Of a DNA stretch of 64,000 nucleotides, positions 35,024 through 44,800 are shown piece by piece. The notes below the pieces were generated by a model. The model saw only the letters and a program-made list of their open reading frames with translations. It searched no databases and was not told where the DNA came from. The stretch spans positions 2,854,754 to 2,918,753 of the forward strand of contig JAJEKV010000051.1 of the NCBI GenBank assembly GCA_021234155.1, read 5' to 3'. The first letter of the stretch is position 1. Every line of letters begins with the position of its first letter. Source of the stretch: Isoetes taiwanensis (Eukaryota; Streptophyta; Lycopodiopsida; Isoetales; Isoetaceae). The position numbers were made by a program, and so were the translations under genes.

Positions 35024-35649
35024 TCAAAATTTTCTTCCATTAACACAAACGTCACATCGATTGGAGTGATCAACTCTTAAAGCAGGGACTCTGGAATCAG
35101 GAAAAACTCGAGTTGACAGTATACTTTGGTGTCCTATAAGGTCCAAAGCTCCAAATGTAATGGAAGAATAGGGAGAAGAGCGAGGGAAAGACCTGGGAGA
35201 GTGTTTAGGGGATGACTGTGCAGAAATCTGCAGAGAAGGCTTCATTGAGGACGAGGATCTCCGTCTGGAAGAAGTTGGAACAGAGGATTTTGGACTTCCT
35301 TTTTTTGTCGATACCAGACTAGGAAAATGCCATTTCTTATCAAAGCTTTTGCTTTTTGAAGCCAATTTGATCTCCCCATTTCCATGATTATCTGTATACT
35401 TAGCTTTTTCAACTGGAAGCGCTCCTTCAGCTAAGACAGTTGATCTACAAGATCCCTAAGAGAAAGGTCATACTCGTCCTTTGGAATTTGTGCATAAAAC
35501 TTGTTTAGTTCTTGCTCACTCCTCAGAATGGCTTCTGTATGAGCAGAGAGTTTGGAATCTTGAGTGGGCCACAAAGGGGCTGAATCAGGGGGCGATGTCG
35601 GAACCCCATGAATGGCTTTATATGCCCTCCATGAACCTGCTGAAGAAGC
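35024..35649 (-). pseudogene. Exon of an unrecognised Ser-rich protein, frameshifted
   Basis: An acceptor CTGCAG precedes 35649. The frame then reads ASSAGSWRAYKAIHGVPTSP, LSAHTEAILRSEQELNKFYA and IPKDEYDLSLRDLVDQL before a stop. Shifting by one base at about 35430 continues into LAEGALPVEKAKYTDN and a long Ser/Pro/Arg/Lys-rich segment (SKSFDKKWHFPSLVSTKKGS, RRRSSSS), ending NRCDVCVNGRKF at 35024. A strong donor GTAAGT is present just past the end (about 35008). The codon texture is that of a real gene, but I do not recognise the family. One lost base, or an unusual intron, would explain the break. Confidence 0.4.
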
Positions 35650-35704
35650 CTGCAGTTACAGCCTGAAACCTGGAGCTACATGAGCCACCATCGCAAGAAC
35701 ACCG

Positions 35705-35795
35705 GTTAGCCGGTTTCCAGAGTGGCTGGCTAGCAACAGAAACGACTGCGAGTTTACAGCCAATAATAGATTTGGAGCAGTTACTGGCATATTTC
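35705..35795 (+). repeat. Segment shared with 20750-20835, cut by an LTR
   Basis: TTAGCCGGTTTCCAGAGTGG through GGCATATTTCTG resembles the 5' part of hairpin repeat copy c. It stops exactly where the Ty3-type LTR begins, so the LTR seems to have inserted into a member of that repeat family. Confidence 0.5.
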
Positions 35796-36280
35796 TGTGA
35801 TGACCATACGAATATTCGTATGTACAAAAGATGGTTGTCACACGGATGCAAAAGGGTAGTTGCACAAGACAAGGTTTGAACTCGCAACCTTCCAGTTGCA
35901 AGTCACACACCTTTGCCAAGTGCGCTATCAATATTTGTTAAAGATAGTCCCTCACGTCTTTCTCATATGTAGACTATCTCTAGGAGGTTCTAGAATATTT
36001 TAGAACCTAAATGCATGCACAGCACTTGGCAAGATCTCATCCATTGGAGTGGCGCGATCCTGACTGTTGGCCTAGATATATAAGGAGGCACCTCCTTCTT
36101 GTCGAACCATTCTGATTCAACGCCAGTCTTGAGTCTTCTAGGCATCTTTCTCGTGTTCCTGCTTGCCTTCAGGCCATTGTACTCCTGATTCATGTTCATA
36201 TATCAGATTCTTTGCCGATTTTGGCATATTTCTTGCATATTTTCCACGTATTTTCCTTGTTTTCGCGTAGGTTCATGACA
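35796..36280 (+). repeat. LTR of a Ty3-type retrotransposon
   Basis: It begins TGTGATGA and ends TCATGACA, an imperfect terminal inverted repeat of the TG...CA type, length 485 bp. It contains an 18-bp palindrome (CATACGAATATTCGTATG), a TATA box TATATAAGG near 36077 and a pyrimidine-rich leader, followed by gag. The partner 3' LTR was not found. Confidence 0.65.
35864..35931 (-). repeat. tRNA-like sequence inside the LTR
   Basis: On the minus strand TAGCGCACTTGG (A-box-like) and GAGTTCAAACC (B-box-like) are spaced about 46 nt apart, as in a class I tRNA. Between them GCAAC-TGGAAG-GTTGC forms a stem-loop. It lacks normal acceptor pairing, so it is a SINE-like head rather than a tRNA gene. Confidence 0.45.
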
Positions 36281-36361
36281 GTTTGAACCGGAATCCCTTA
36301 CCGATTCTTGCTTGCTCTGATCCTAAGCATTTTTTTGCTCGTATTTGGTGATTTTATATCT

Positions 36362-36667
36362 ATGGAGGAGGTTTCGACTTTATTACAACAGGTCCAGCAG
36401 TTTGTTCAAGTATGCCTGCAGTTGCAGTTGGACAATAAAGAGCTTAAGGAACGTGTCGCTTCACATGAATCTGCTTCTAGCTCTGGATTGAGGCTGTCAG
36501 AGCCTAAGATCAGCCTGTCAGAGAAATTTGATGGCACTCGGTCCAAGATTGCTCGTGGATGCCCTGTGAAGCGCTCAAAACAGTCGAAAAACTTCAGGGG
36601 CGGTCCGAGTAATATGAGTCTCTCATCGGCTGGCCGCCTTTTCTCAGACTCCTTCCACACTTCTTGA
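36362..36667 (+). pseudogene. Ty3-type gag fragment
   Basis: Starts MEEVSTLLQQVQQFVQVCLQ, a helical segment, then LRLSEPKISLSEKFDGTRSK, the lead-in to the Ty3/Gypsy capsid domain. Instead of capsid, the frame enters unrelated Ser/Lys-rich sequence and stops at 36667. The rest of gag has therefore been deleted. Confidence 0.65.
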
Positions 36668-36732
36668 CATGTTTATTCCATCGGATAAGATCAGCACGGC
36701 ATTCTTCATCTCTATATCATTGAAATTAACGG

Positions 36733-37662
36733 TTGGAAGATTGGAAGCTGCTGATGCAACTTGATTGTGGTGCAAATGCTTGCTTTATGGATAGTGCATT
36801 CGCCAGTAAGCACGCCATCCCTAGAAGCAAGGTTGAGCAACCCGGTTCTGTCAAAGTGATTGTTGGACGGGAGATCTCCTCGGATGCAGTCACAGAATGT
36901 ACTGCGCCTCTTCAGGTTTTGTTCGAGGGAGTTTCTTGTAGTATCTCCTTCAATCTCATCGTTAGCCCACATGCGTCAATAATCTTGGGTCTGCCCTGGC
37001 TCGAGCTACATAACCCACAGATTGATTGGCGTACTAGATCATTTCGATTTGTTGGTTCTAGCTCTAGTTCCAGTTCATCTGCAATTCAGGTCTCTACACC
37101 TAGATCGACTTCGATCCGTGCTCCACGTTCTGATTCGATTATTACCTCTGCTCCAGTTCATGCCCCAGATTCTGACCATATTCTCGATGATAACCCAACT
37201 CCAGCTCCAGTTTCTGCTCTTGCTCCTGCTCTCCGAAATTTGAAAGGGAAAGGGCCTATGCAGGAAAATCAATCTGTTCAAGCTAAAGATCACATCAATC
37301 TTGCCAACACTCTGCAAGGTATAATGATTGATTCCAAAAGAGCTGCTACTCTTAGATCAGCTGTTGCAATCCAGTTAAAAAATAATATTAATACTCAGCT
37401 GGCAAATTTGAAGACTATGAAGATGAGTTCTTTGAAAATATTCTCTGCAGATAATAATTTCCAGAAAAGATCTCAGGCTACATCATCTGTTATAAACAAT
37501 GATAATACAGATAGCAGGACAAATGGAGCTGAAAATACAGGGAAAGAAGAATTATTAATTATGGAGAATAAGAAAAAGTTGGATGATACTGAACTTTGCT
37601 CCAAGCAGAAAATTGAGCAATTTTCTCTGCATCACTCCACAGTTTTACTGCAACAACATTAA
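36733..37662 (+). pseudogene. Ty3-type protease fused in frame to LINE-A ORF1 sequence
   Basis: The first ~100 residues form a retropepsin: LDCGANACFMDSAFA (catalytic Asp in DCGA, the plant Ty3 variant of DSGA), then SFNLIVSPHASIILGLPWLE and HNPQIDW. A Ser/Pro-rich stretch follows, then ALRNLKGKGPMQEN, resembling the start of plant LINE ORF1, and Lys/Asn-rich sequence to 37662. There is no reverse transcriptase of the Ty3 element. The junction lies somewhere in 37040-37240. The open frame is about 310 codons; its 5' limit has no ATG until inside the protease. Confidence 0.6.
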
Positions 37663-37964
37663 AGTTATAATGGAAAACATTCTCAACAACTTGACAGGCA
37701 AATCCTTCCAGATAGTACCCAACATCCAAGCATCAAAGATGGTGACATAGCAATCGACTCAGCTGCTACAAATACTGAAGTAAAGTGTCACAATAAGTTT
37801 GATATTCTTACTGATATAGCTGATGACTTTTGTGCAGATTCCATTGAGCCAATAATTATCCCAGATTCTTTGCCTACACAGCTACATCAAGATTGCAACT
37901 TTGTTAACTCCACTCCCTACCTGATATCCGAGAACTTTGACAACATATCTCTGACCTCAATACT

Positions 37965-38760
37965 ATGAAACATGATTTATTTATTGGTAATGGGGATCTG
38001 ATTGACTTATCAAATCCCACAGATCCTATAGTTTCTACTAAATCCCAGTATCAAAATCATAATATCAATGTTGAACAGTCTGTTGTTGAACAATTGGCAG
38101 AGTTACATGTGGAATATTTAGGGAATCAGAATGCAGATCAGGGAAATACACAAGATAATGGGGTTTATCAGGGAGGTTCGAGCAGCATAGCACAACAAGA
38201 GGCAGAACTAAATATAATTACAGAAGCAGACATTTCAACACAAAAATCTTATTCTGTGGAAATAAATATGGCAGACATGGTGGTTTCTACAGCTGAAAAT
38301 AGAATAGATAGGCCAGCAGAAAATAATCTCACAAAGACTTTGGATTCTGCTTCTACCAGACAAGTACCTTCTATTCTTAATTCTATGGATATAAACTTAC
38401 TTAATTCAAACTCTATTGCTCTTCCTAGTAGTATTATGAATATTGATAAAATGATTGATTTAAGCAATTCTTACTGTCATTCTAAGTTCTGGGCTTGTTC
38501 TCATGACTCTGACTCTGACCCTGATAATCCTGATAAAGAAAATGATCCATCAGCTCAATTATGGGAGGATGATAAATTCTTATCCAATTCAAATGTTGTC
38601 CTTGGAAAAAAAAGGAATACTGGCTAGCACAACTAAAACCAGTAAGAATAACTCTAATAAATTTGAGTCCCCAGCCTTGAATACCAGACTTCAATCTAAG
38701 AAAAATACTAGAAGCCAAAAAAAAGAAATCCCATTAAACCTTTTAACTTTCAATCTTTTT
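37965..38760 (+). pseudogene. LINE-A2 ORF1, C-terminal part
   Basis: 37965-38627 gives 220 residues rich in Asn, Ser and acidic residues with CHSKFWACSHDSDSDPDN near its end, paralleling the LINE-A1 ORF1. A frameshift near 38610 leads into the basic segment FESPALNTRLQSKKNTRSQK, which ends just before the ORF2 ATG. No RNA-binding fold could be named. Confidence 0.6.
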
Positions 38761-38770
38761 CTATATCCTC

Positions 38771-39008
38771 ATGAAGATCTTATCCTGGAATCTTAGAGGG
38801 ATAAAGGGGCCTTTAAAAAGGAGAAGAGTAATTGCTCAAATCAGAGATTACAATGCAGACATAATTTTGCTTCAAGAGCTTAGGCTACCTAACTTTGAAT
38901 GCTTTGGCCAATTGGATAGCTCCTGGGTACTCTTCTTGCTGGATTGAAGCCACTGGTACTGCTGGTGGTATATGCATTATTTGGAAAAACATTTCTCATT
39001 GCCAATCG
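38771..39008 (+). pseudogene. LINE-A2 ORF2 start (endonuclease)
   Basis: MKILSWNLRGIKGPLKRRR and ADIILLQELRLPNFEC match LINE-A1 almost residue for residue. A frameshift near 38915 precedes GTAGGICIIWKN, after which homology ends. Confidence 0.8.
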
Positions 39009-39202
39009 TGAGAGCAAGTAGGCCCTTCCTTCTTTTGCTAGAGCAGGTAGATCATTTCTGCTTTTTTTATTTGTTGCCGTGCATCTGGTTTTGTACTATA
39101 TAGAAGGGTTTAAATTTTATTTGCTTGAAGCAAAGCATTTGGGACTCCACCATTTTTGTTGTTGAAATCACTTTGCTAGTATTTTGTGTACATAAAGAAT
39201 AA

Positions 39203-39489
39203 ATAGAATAGAATAGATTTTTTAATGTCCACAAGGGCCAAGAGGCCGTGGGACTCAATGGCTTAGTACAAACTATTACTACTAGGATTAAAAAACCCCT
39301 CTTTCGAAGGGTTTTCAAGGGAAAAACCTTTGCAGTGATTGATACTAGACAAGCAAGATGAAAACATAAGTAGGCGATGATGACCACTGAGGGTCCAGTA
39401 ATTGATGACGCTCATCTAGAACCTCAAGTATTTATAATGCCATTTTATGCACAGATGGGGCTCTGAGAAGTTGTGGGAGTGTGGAATGG
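39203..39489 (-). repeat. Retroposon 3' end, copy 1
   Basis: About 285 bp that recur at 40787-41065. Read on the minus strand it ends GGCCCTTGTGGACATTAAAA followed by a (TATTC)n tail. This is the form of a non-LTR element or SINE 3' end; the SINE at 14533 ends similarly in GACGTTAAAA plus a tetramer tail. Confidence 0.6.
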
Positions 39490-40786
39490 AAAGCTAAAGT
39501 CAAATAACGATTCCTGACCATCTCAAAAGCAGGACGTCTTAGCAGAATATGGCTTTCATCTTCAATAATCTATAACTTGCAACATGCATATAATCTCGCT
39601 TCTCATGGCAATTGCGGCCGCTCCCATCTATCTGTCTCAATTCGCAGCTTGTGGGACCCTGTGCAAATTGATGCAAAAGCTTTTCTTTGGACAATAAGCT
39701 TGTGATCCTGGTGCCAAAGTGGGATTTATATGTGCATGATAATGACCAGTTTTAACTTGGGCTAAGGTAACTGCATCCCACATCTTCTGAGAAAAACGAC
39801 CATCGAGATATTGTTCCAAAAGAGCAAAAAATCATATTATTTAGGACAAAAAAATGGCTAAAATCAACAGGTAGAACAGTAAACCATTAAAGTTCCTTTC
39901 TCCTTATCAAAATATGAATGTTCTATTTAAACCCATCTCTTCCCCAAGGAGAAGAGGAGGAGGAGGAGCAATATTTATGCCATAGGGCATCATCCTATGA
40001 TGTACGCACTGCACCAACATTGCAAAAACAACCCTAAATATGAGAGCAAGCAAACTATCGTAAATCTAATATTTGTGGAAATAATCAGTGTCTGATCTAT
40101 GCAAAAACATGATTAATTTAAAGTTTTAAAATTATGATTTATCACTGAAAAGGTTTTGTTTTGAAACATGTTGTTGCACTTTGCAATGGTCTTAGATTTA
40201 TGAACGACTTCCATTTTTCTTGTATTCTATGTGTTCTTTCATTCCCACATGTTTTTCTCATTCTATATCATCATATATTCAACAAATTTTTATTCTGCCA
40301 TAAATATTTATTATAACTACTAGTTTTCTGATATTTGAAAGGAACTTCTTATGCTAACAACTTTGTATTTGTCTGAGGTAGCTTGCAGAAATGACTTCTA
40401 TAAATGACTTCTTGGAGGCAACCATTTGAGTGAGATTCCACGGATCAATCGGCTAAGATTTATCAGCTTATGCATTTTCTTTCTGTGTTGTAGGCCATAG
40501 GTTTTGTCCAGTAAAGAATCCTTTTCCCTTTACACCGTTTAAAAATTATAATGCAGCAAATGATTTGCCTATTACTATTATGGTCATAGCATGGTCTGGA
40601 TCATGTCATCCCAGTAAGCATTGATGAGCAACATTCGACATGTTTCTGTAATAAACTCTTCATGACGCAGTCTATGGAAAAACATGTGGCGTACATTACT
40701 GTGAAGACGTCTCTCATCCAAAAGGGTACCTATATAAGTTGAGTGAGTAATAATCAACGAGGATAAATCATGAAGACCCAAAAATT
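39490..40786. other. No supported gene
   Basis: Unique AT-rich sequence between two copies of the same retroposon end. An A-run lies near 39830 and a GGAGGAGGA run near 39955. No coding signal. Confidence 0.4.
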
Positions 40787-41065
40787 ATGAATAGAATAGA
40801 ATAGAATAATTTTTTTAACGTCCACGGAGACCAATAGGTCATGGGACCCATACAATGGGCTAGTACAATCATTACTACTATGATTAAAAAATCCCTGCCT
40901 CGAAAGGTTTTCAAGGAAAAACCTTTGCAGTAATGATGATACTAGACAAGCAGAGATAATGACTACTGAGGGCTCAGTAATTGCAGATGTTTATCTAGTC
41001 AAGTATGTATAATGCCAAGTCATGCACAGATGGTGCTCTGAGAAGTTGTGGAAGCGTGGAATATG
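40787..41065 (-). repeat. Retroposon 3' end, copy 2
   Basis: Same orientation as copy 1 at 39203 and about 80 per cent alike by eye. It ends GTGGACGTTAAAAAAATTA with (TATTC)n. Confidence 0.6.
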
Positions 41066-41104
41066 GACTAGTAATATCACATTAATTTAAAAAAAAAAAG
41101 GGGC

Positions 41105-41387
41105 AAAAACACTTTTTACACTATGCCACATTGGCAACATCCGATTGAACATATAATGCAAAGAAGAAAAAAAGATATATTTTTACATTATGCCACATTG
41201 GTAGCATCCAATTGGACATAAAATGCGCACCACACTAACATTACTTTGTTGAAAACGAAAAAGCACTTTTACATCATGCCACATTGATAGCTTTCAATTG
41301 GCACTTCGTTGAAAAAAAAAAAACATATTTACTTCATGCCACATTCACAACATCCGATTGGACATATAAACTACACTAACATTACTT
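41105..41387 (+). repeat. Imperfect tandem repeat, four units
   Basis: Units share TTTACATNATGCCACATTG followed by CATCCAATTGGACATA; starts are near 41112, 41190, 41268 and 41330. Unit length varies by deletion, and A-runs separate them. Confidence 0.65.
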
Positions 41388-41493
41388 TGTTGGGCCTTAC
41401 CCCCAACCATCTTACATCCAATGTGAGGATGGATGACCTCGAACACGAGACATATTTATTCTAGAACTAGCGTGTTACCACTAGCACACACTC
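41388..41493 (-). mobile_element. tRNA-derived SINE, second copy
   Basis: On the minus strand it has TGTGCTAGTGGTAACACG (A box), CTCGTGTTCGAGGTC (B box) and GATGGTTGGGGGTAAGGCC, matching the SINE at 14533 in order and spacing. It is truncated before the tail and abuts the tandem repeat. Confidence 0.65.
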
Positions 41494-42912
41494 GCATGCA
41501 TAATAACTTATCATAACTTATATTGCTAATATGAAGAGACAAAACTTTTGCTAAGAGGCAATATACTTTTATGCCAAGAAAAAAAGACAAAACAGAAGAG
41601 AATGAATTGATATTTAACATCTATGACCAGAGGTCTATGGGACCCATGGATGTTGTTACGCACTAGCACCTCTAGTGATAATTAACATATCAAAAGGGCG
41701 GATCCTTCGTGAAAATTGTTATTCAATGGCCCCAGCCTTTTGAAGGCTCTATTCCATACCCTAGAGATCATATCAATCCCTTCCCTTCCTCGAGATGTTT
41801 GCCCTCAAGCACGTACACACCAATGTTGCCGCGTGGAATTTAATCTTGGCTCTAGTAAACCTTTATTTTCTTGCATGCATGCAACAAACTTCTTTGGATT
41901 TGCACTTGAGTTGGCGATAGAAGACATGTTGATGGTGATACAGATCACACCAATGACCCAATCCCGGCCTCAAGCGAATCCACAAGAACAATATCTAGTA
42001 GGCTTAGTCTAAATCCATACGAACCATCATCTAATAATCCATTGTTAATAACCAAGTCTTTCAAGCCTTTTAAGAAGAGAAATCATAATTCTATATTCAA
42101 AATCAAGTAAAAGATTTCCACAAAGAAAAGGGAAGGGGGGGGATGAAATCGAAAGAAATGGATATCAAATTATTACACCAATAATGTAACAGCCTCAACT
42201 ACTTCATCAAAACTAGTTCAAAGTCCTAGTTTTTAAGAAAGAAATAGGTCACCACCCAACCGAGCCTTGGAACTCAAGCTTTTGGTAAACCATAGCAAGG
42301 CAATTGCAGAAAACAATTTGCAGCTCCTCTACTCGAGCTAGCCCTTCTCATAACAAGGCTCCAAGAATTAGGCTTAAAGTTAGTGATATGATAAAGTAAT
42401 GACTTTCTTTGAAATCAAAGTTCATGATTAAGGAGTAATGCAATCTTTTGACCTCTTGTTATATTTTCAAATATTTCTCCCTCATACGGATGAATTACAT
42501 GAAGTACCAACTGATTTGGAAACTAGACTTTGAGATGGTTCAAGGGAAGTAAAAATTGCCTCAATCGGAGTTCTGATTGCAGAGATATGTGAAATTGAAG
42601 TTTAGCTTCTATTTACAGATATCTGCATGACTTTAGCTCTTTCTCTTTTAGCATTCCTTTAACATCAACAATCAAATATAGATTGCTTTCATTGCTTAGT
42701 CTTGCCTTGCTATTAATTTGCTTTCCCTTAGCTCTCCATGCTAATTCGCCAAAATTAACATCTAGACCACTCCGCCGAGCGACTAATAATGTGCAAGATA
42801 ACTTACTCCATATTAGATGGCAGTATGTAGCTCGATAAATTAAGATTGAACGTTTTTCCATAATCCATGTTAGTTGTAGAGTCTGACCAGAGGCTTCAGT
42901 TAAAAGACTGCC
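41494..42912. other. No supported gene
   Basis: Short ORFs only (for example 41716-42012). A G-run occurs at about 42134-42141. The right end joins the LTR element abruptly, without a recognisable boundary. Confidence 0.4.
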
Positions 42913-43584
42913 ATGCTCGAAGACCAGCAAGTTCAACTGCAAGCCACTATTCAAGAACTTCTGGCTCAACTCAAAGATAAAGACAAGATTCTTGCTGATA
43001 GCCAGGATTTATACACAAGGTTACATAGTGATTACACCCGTCAGCTTCATCTGGTTGTCCAAGGAGATGTCCGCATATCTGCTCTAGAAGGTCAACTCGC
43101 AACAGTTCAGACGCAGGTCACGGCTTTGCCAGCTCAGCTTGCAGAAGCTCAGAAGCAGAAGCTGATTGATGACACGAAAATTGCCAGTCTCCAGCTACAG
43201 TTATCTATTCAAGGGCCATCATCCTCATAGACCACGCACTCTCATAGGAAGATCAGAGATCAGTCATGCCTTCTCGCTGAGAAGGATAATAAAATTCATG
43301 ACATGGAGCATCAGCTGCAACAGGCTATTCAGTCTGCCGAAGACGCTCAGACTCAGCATGAGGCATACCTTCAGTTAGCTCTTACCATTCCAAGAGATTT
43401 CTCAACACCCTCAAGCTATCTGGACTATGTTGTCTTACGCCGCCATCTCTTCCTGCTTAAGTGGTATTCGGCCAATGGCAAGATTCATGAGCCCCTCAGC
43501 ACTAATGATCTCCTCACCATTTGGCCTGGCCTCTCCATTGAAGACAAGGTCCCTTTTGCGCCCCCTTGGTATATGGCCTACTGA
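42913..43584 (+). pseudogene. Coiled-coil protein of the LTR element
   Basis: One frame runs 42913-43584 with a single TAG at about 43228. The first part is an obvious coiled coil (LEDQQVQLQATIQELLAQLK; ISALEGQLATVQTQVTAL). A second helical segment (MEHQLQQAIQSAEDAQTQHE) follows, then a globular part with RRHLFLLKWYSANGK and NDLLTIWPGLSIED. Some gag and ORF1 proteins begin this way, but no capsid, zinc knuckle or enzyme motif is present. Its neighbour starts in another frame 18 bases before its end, apparently continuing the same protein after a one-base shift. Confidence 0.45.
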
Positions 43585-44090
43585 CTTGTGATGATCAGGA
43601 TTTCTTTATATTTCGCCTGGTTCAACCCATGGCATATGTCATTCAGGATTTCTATTTGGCAGACACTTTGGACAAATTTGATGATGGGCAAAGCTGTGCT
43701 TTCCGTGGTAATGAAAATGCTAGATGGCTTTTGCTATCTGAGAACAAATACCTTCAGGATCAGATATGGGTCACAACCTTCAAGGATGAATATATGCAGG
43801 GGCTTGCTCATCACCTCCCTCTTTGGATAGCCGAAACTCTGCATCAGGTCAGGAAACATTTGAATGAAGATATGGGGATTCAGTTTGCCCAGATCTATTT
43901 ACAGCATCTTGGAGGATTCAACACTCTGCGTGCTACCTTGACAGTCAAACCATTCCCACGGAATGGGTCCCTCCCCCTGTGCACATCTTGCTCCTCTGTT
44001 CAGACTGGGAACAATGGTGTCAGACTTTAGATGCTGATCTTCTGAAGGAATTCCGTGAACAGACCCAAATTCACGATGCAGCCTCCTCCT
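43566..44090 (+). pseudogene. Continuation of the unknown LTR-element protein
   Basis: Reads LLTCDDQDFFIFRLVQPMAY, NENARWLLLSENKYLQDQIW and LPLWIAETLHQVRKHLNEDM. A second shift at about 43940 gives PTEWVPPPVHILLLCSDWEQ, and the frame ends at 44090. The texture is that of a folded protein, rich in Trp, Tyr and Leu. No family is recognised. Together with 42913-43584 it would make about 390 residues. Confidence 0.45.
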
Positions 44091-44162
44091 AAAAATCATC
44101 TGTATGCATCTCTGGGAACGTCCCCACGCCGTCAATATCTCACATCTGATTAGTGTTTTCTA

Positions 44163-44795
44163 TTTTGGACCATTGTTCTAGCTGGTGGTCACGCAGATTG
44201 GACTCCCGCTCACATCTCTACAGACCTCAGGTGGGATCCACGTTTTGTTTGCCACTCTGTTTGGCAAGAAGGTGAAACCTTGGAGCACAATTGCAATTGG
44301 ATTTATATCCCAGATGAACGAGGTTGGCAGACGCCTGCTCAAGCCATCTGGGTCTCACCCAGTTTTTGGAGCGTGCTGCTACATCTCTGATCCCTCTTTT
44401 CATCGTCAAGCTGGATTCTGTGCCGCGCTGAAGTGTCTCCTCCAGTGTTCACTGGTGCGGAAGCACCCAATTTATTATTGCAATCCCAATACCAGTGCCA
44501 GTGCCTTTGGCCTTCAGACATGTCTTCTCATGGAGCGCCAGTATGTTCCTGCGGAAGCCCACCGTGCCGTCAAGACATGGTGCAGTCTGGCTTTCTCATT
44601 GACGCGACACCTTCAATTGGTCTCAACACTTCGGATGCGCTCAAAGATCGGCAAGAACTCATCATGAAGTATCACACAGGGCCACGCCCTCAGCCACACC
44701 CTCATAGTCATCAAGATGATTTCCAGCAGGTTCCTGACTTCCCGCCTTCTGAGACTGTTCCTGCTTTTCTCTCCACTGAGTATCATTTGGTGGGG
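44163..44795 (+). pseudogene. Cys- and Trp-containing reading frame next to the polypurine tract
   Basis: One frame gives LAGGHADWTPAHIS, DPRFVCHSVWQEGETLEHNC and WIYIPDERGWQTPAQAIWV, a stop near 44390, then in the same frame APNLLLQSQYQCQCLWPSDM, APVCSCGSPPCRQD and a Pro/His-rich tail. The spacing of the Cys residues could bind metal, but it does not match a CCHC knuckle. The frame runs up to the LTR start. The role is unknown. Confidence 0.35.
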
Positions 44796-44800
44796 GGAAG

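Larger units (their letters stand above)
37240..39008 (+). mobile_element. LINE-A2, 3'-truncated copy of LINE-A1 family
   Basis: Contains an ORF1 in several frames (to 38627 and on to about 38760) and the first ~80 codons of ORF2. Similarity to LINE-A1 stops at about 39008 and no reverse transcriptase or poly(A) follows. LINEs usually lose their 5' end at insertion, so the missing 3' end points to later deletion or another insertion. Confidence 0.7.

Noticed and set aside
35864-35931. Genuine tRNA gene
   Set aside because: A and B boxes are present but acceptor and D-stem pairing are poor and it sits inside an LTR, so it is called tRNA-like only.
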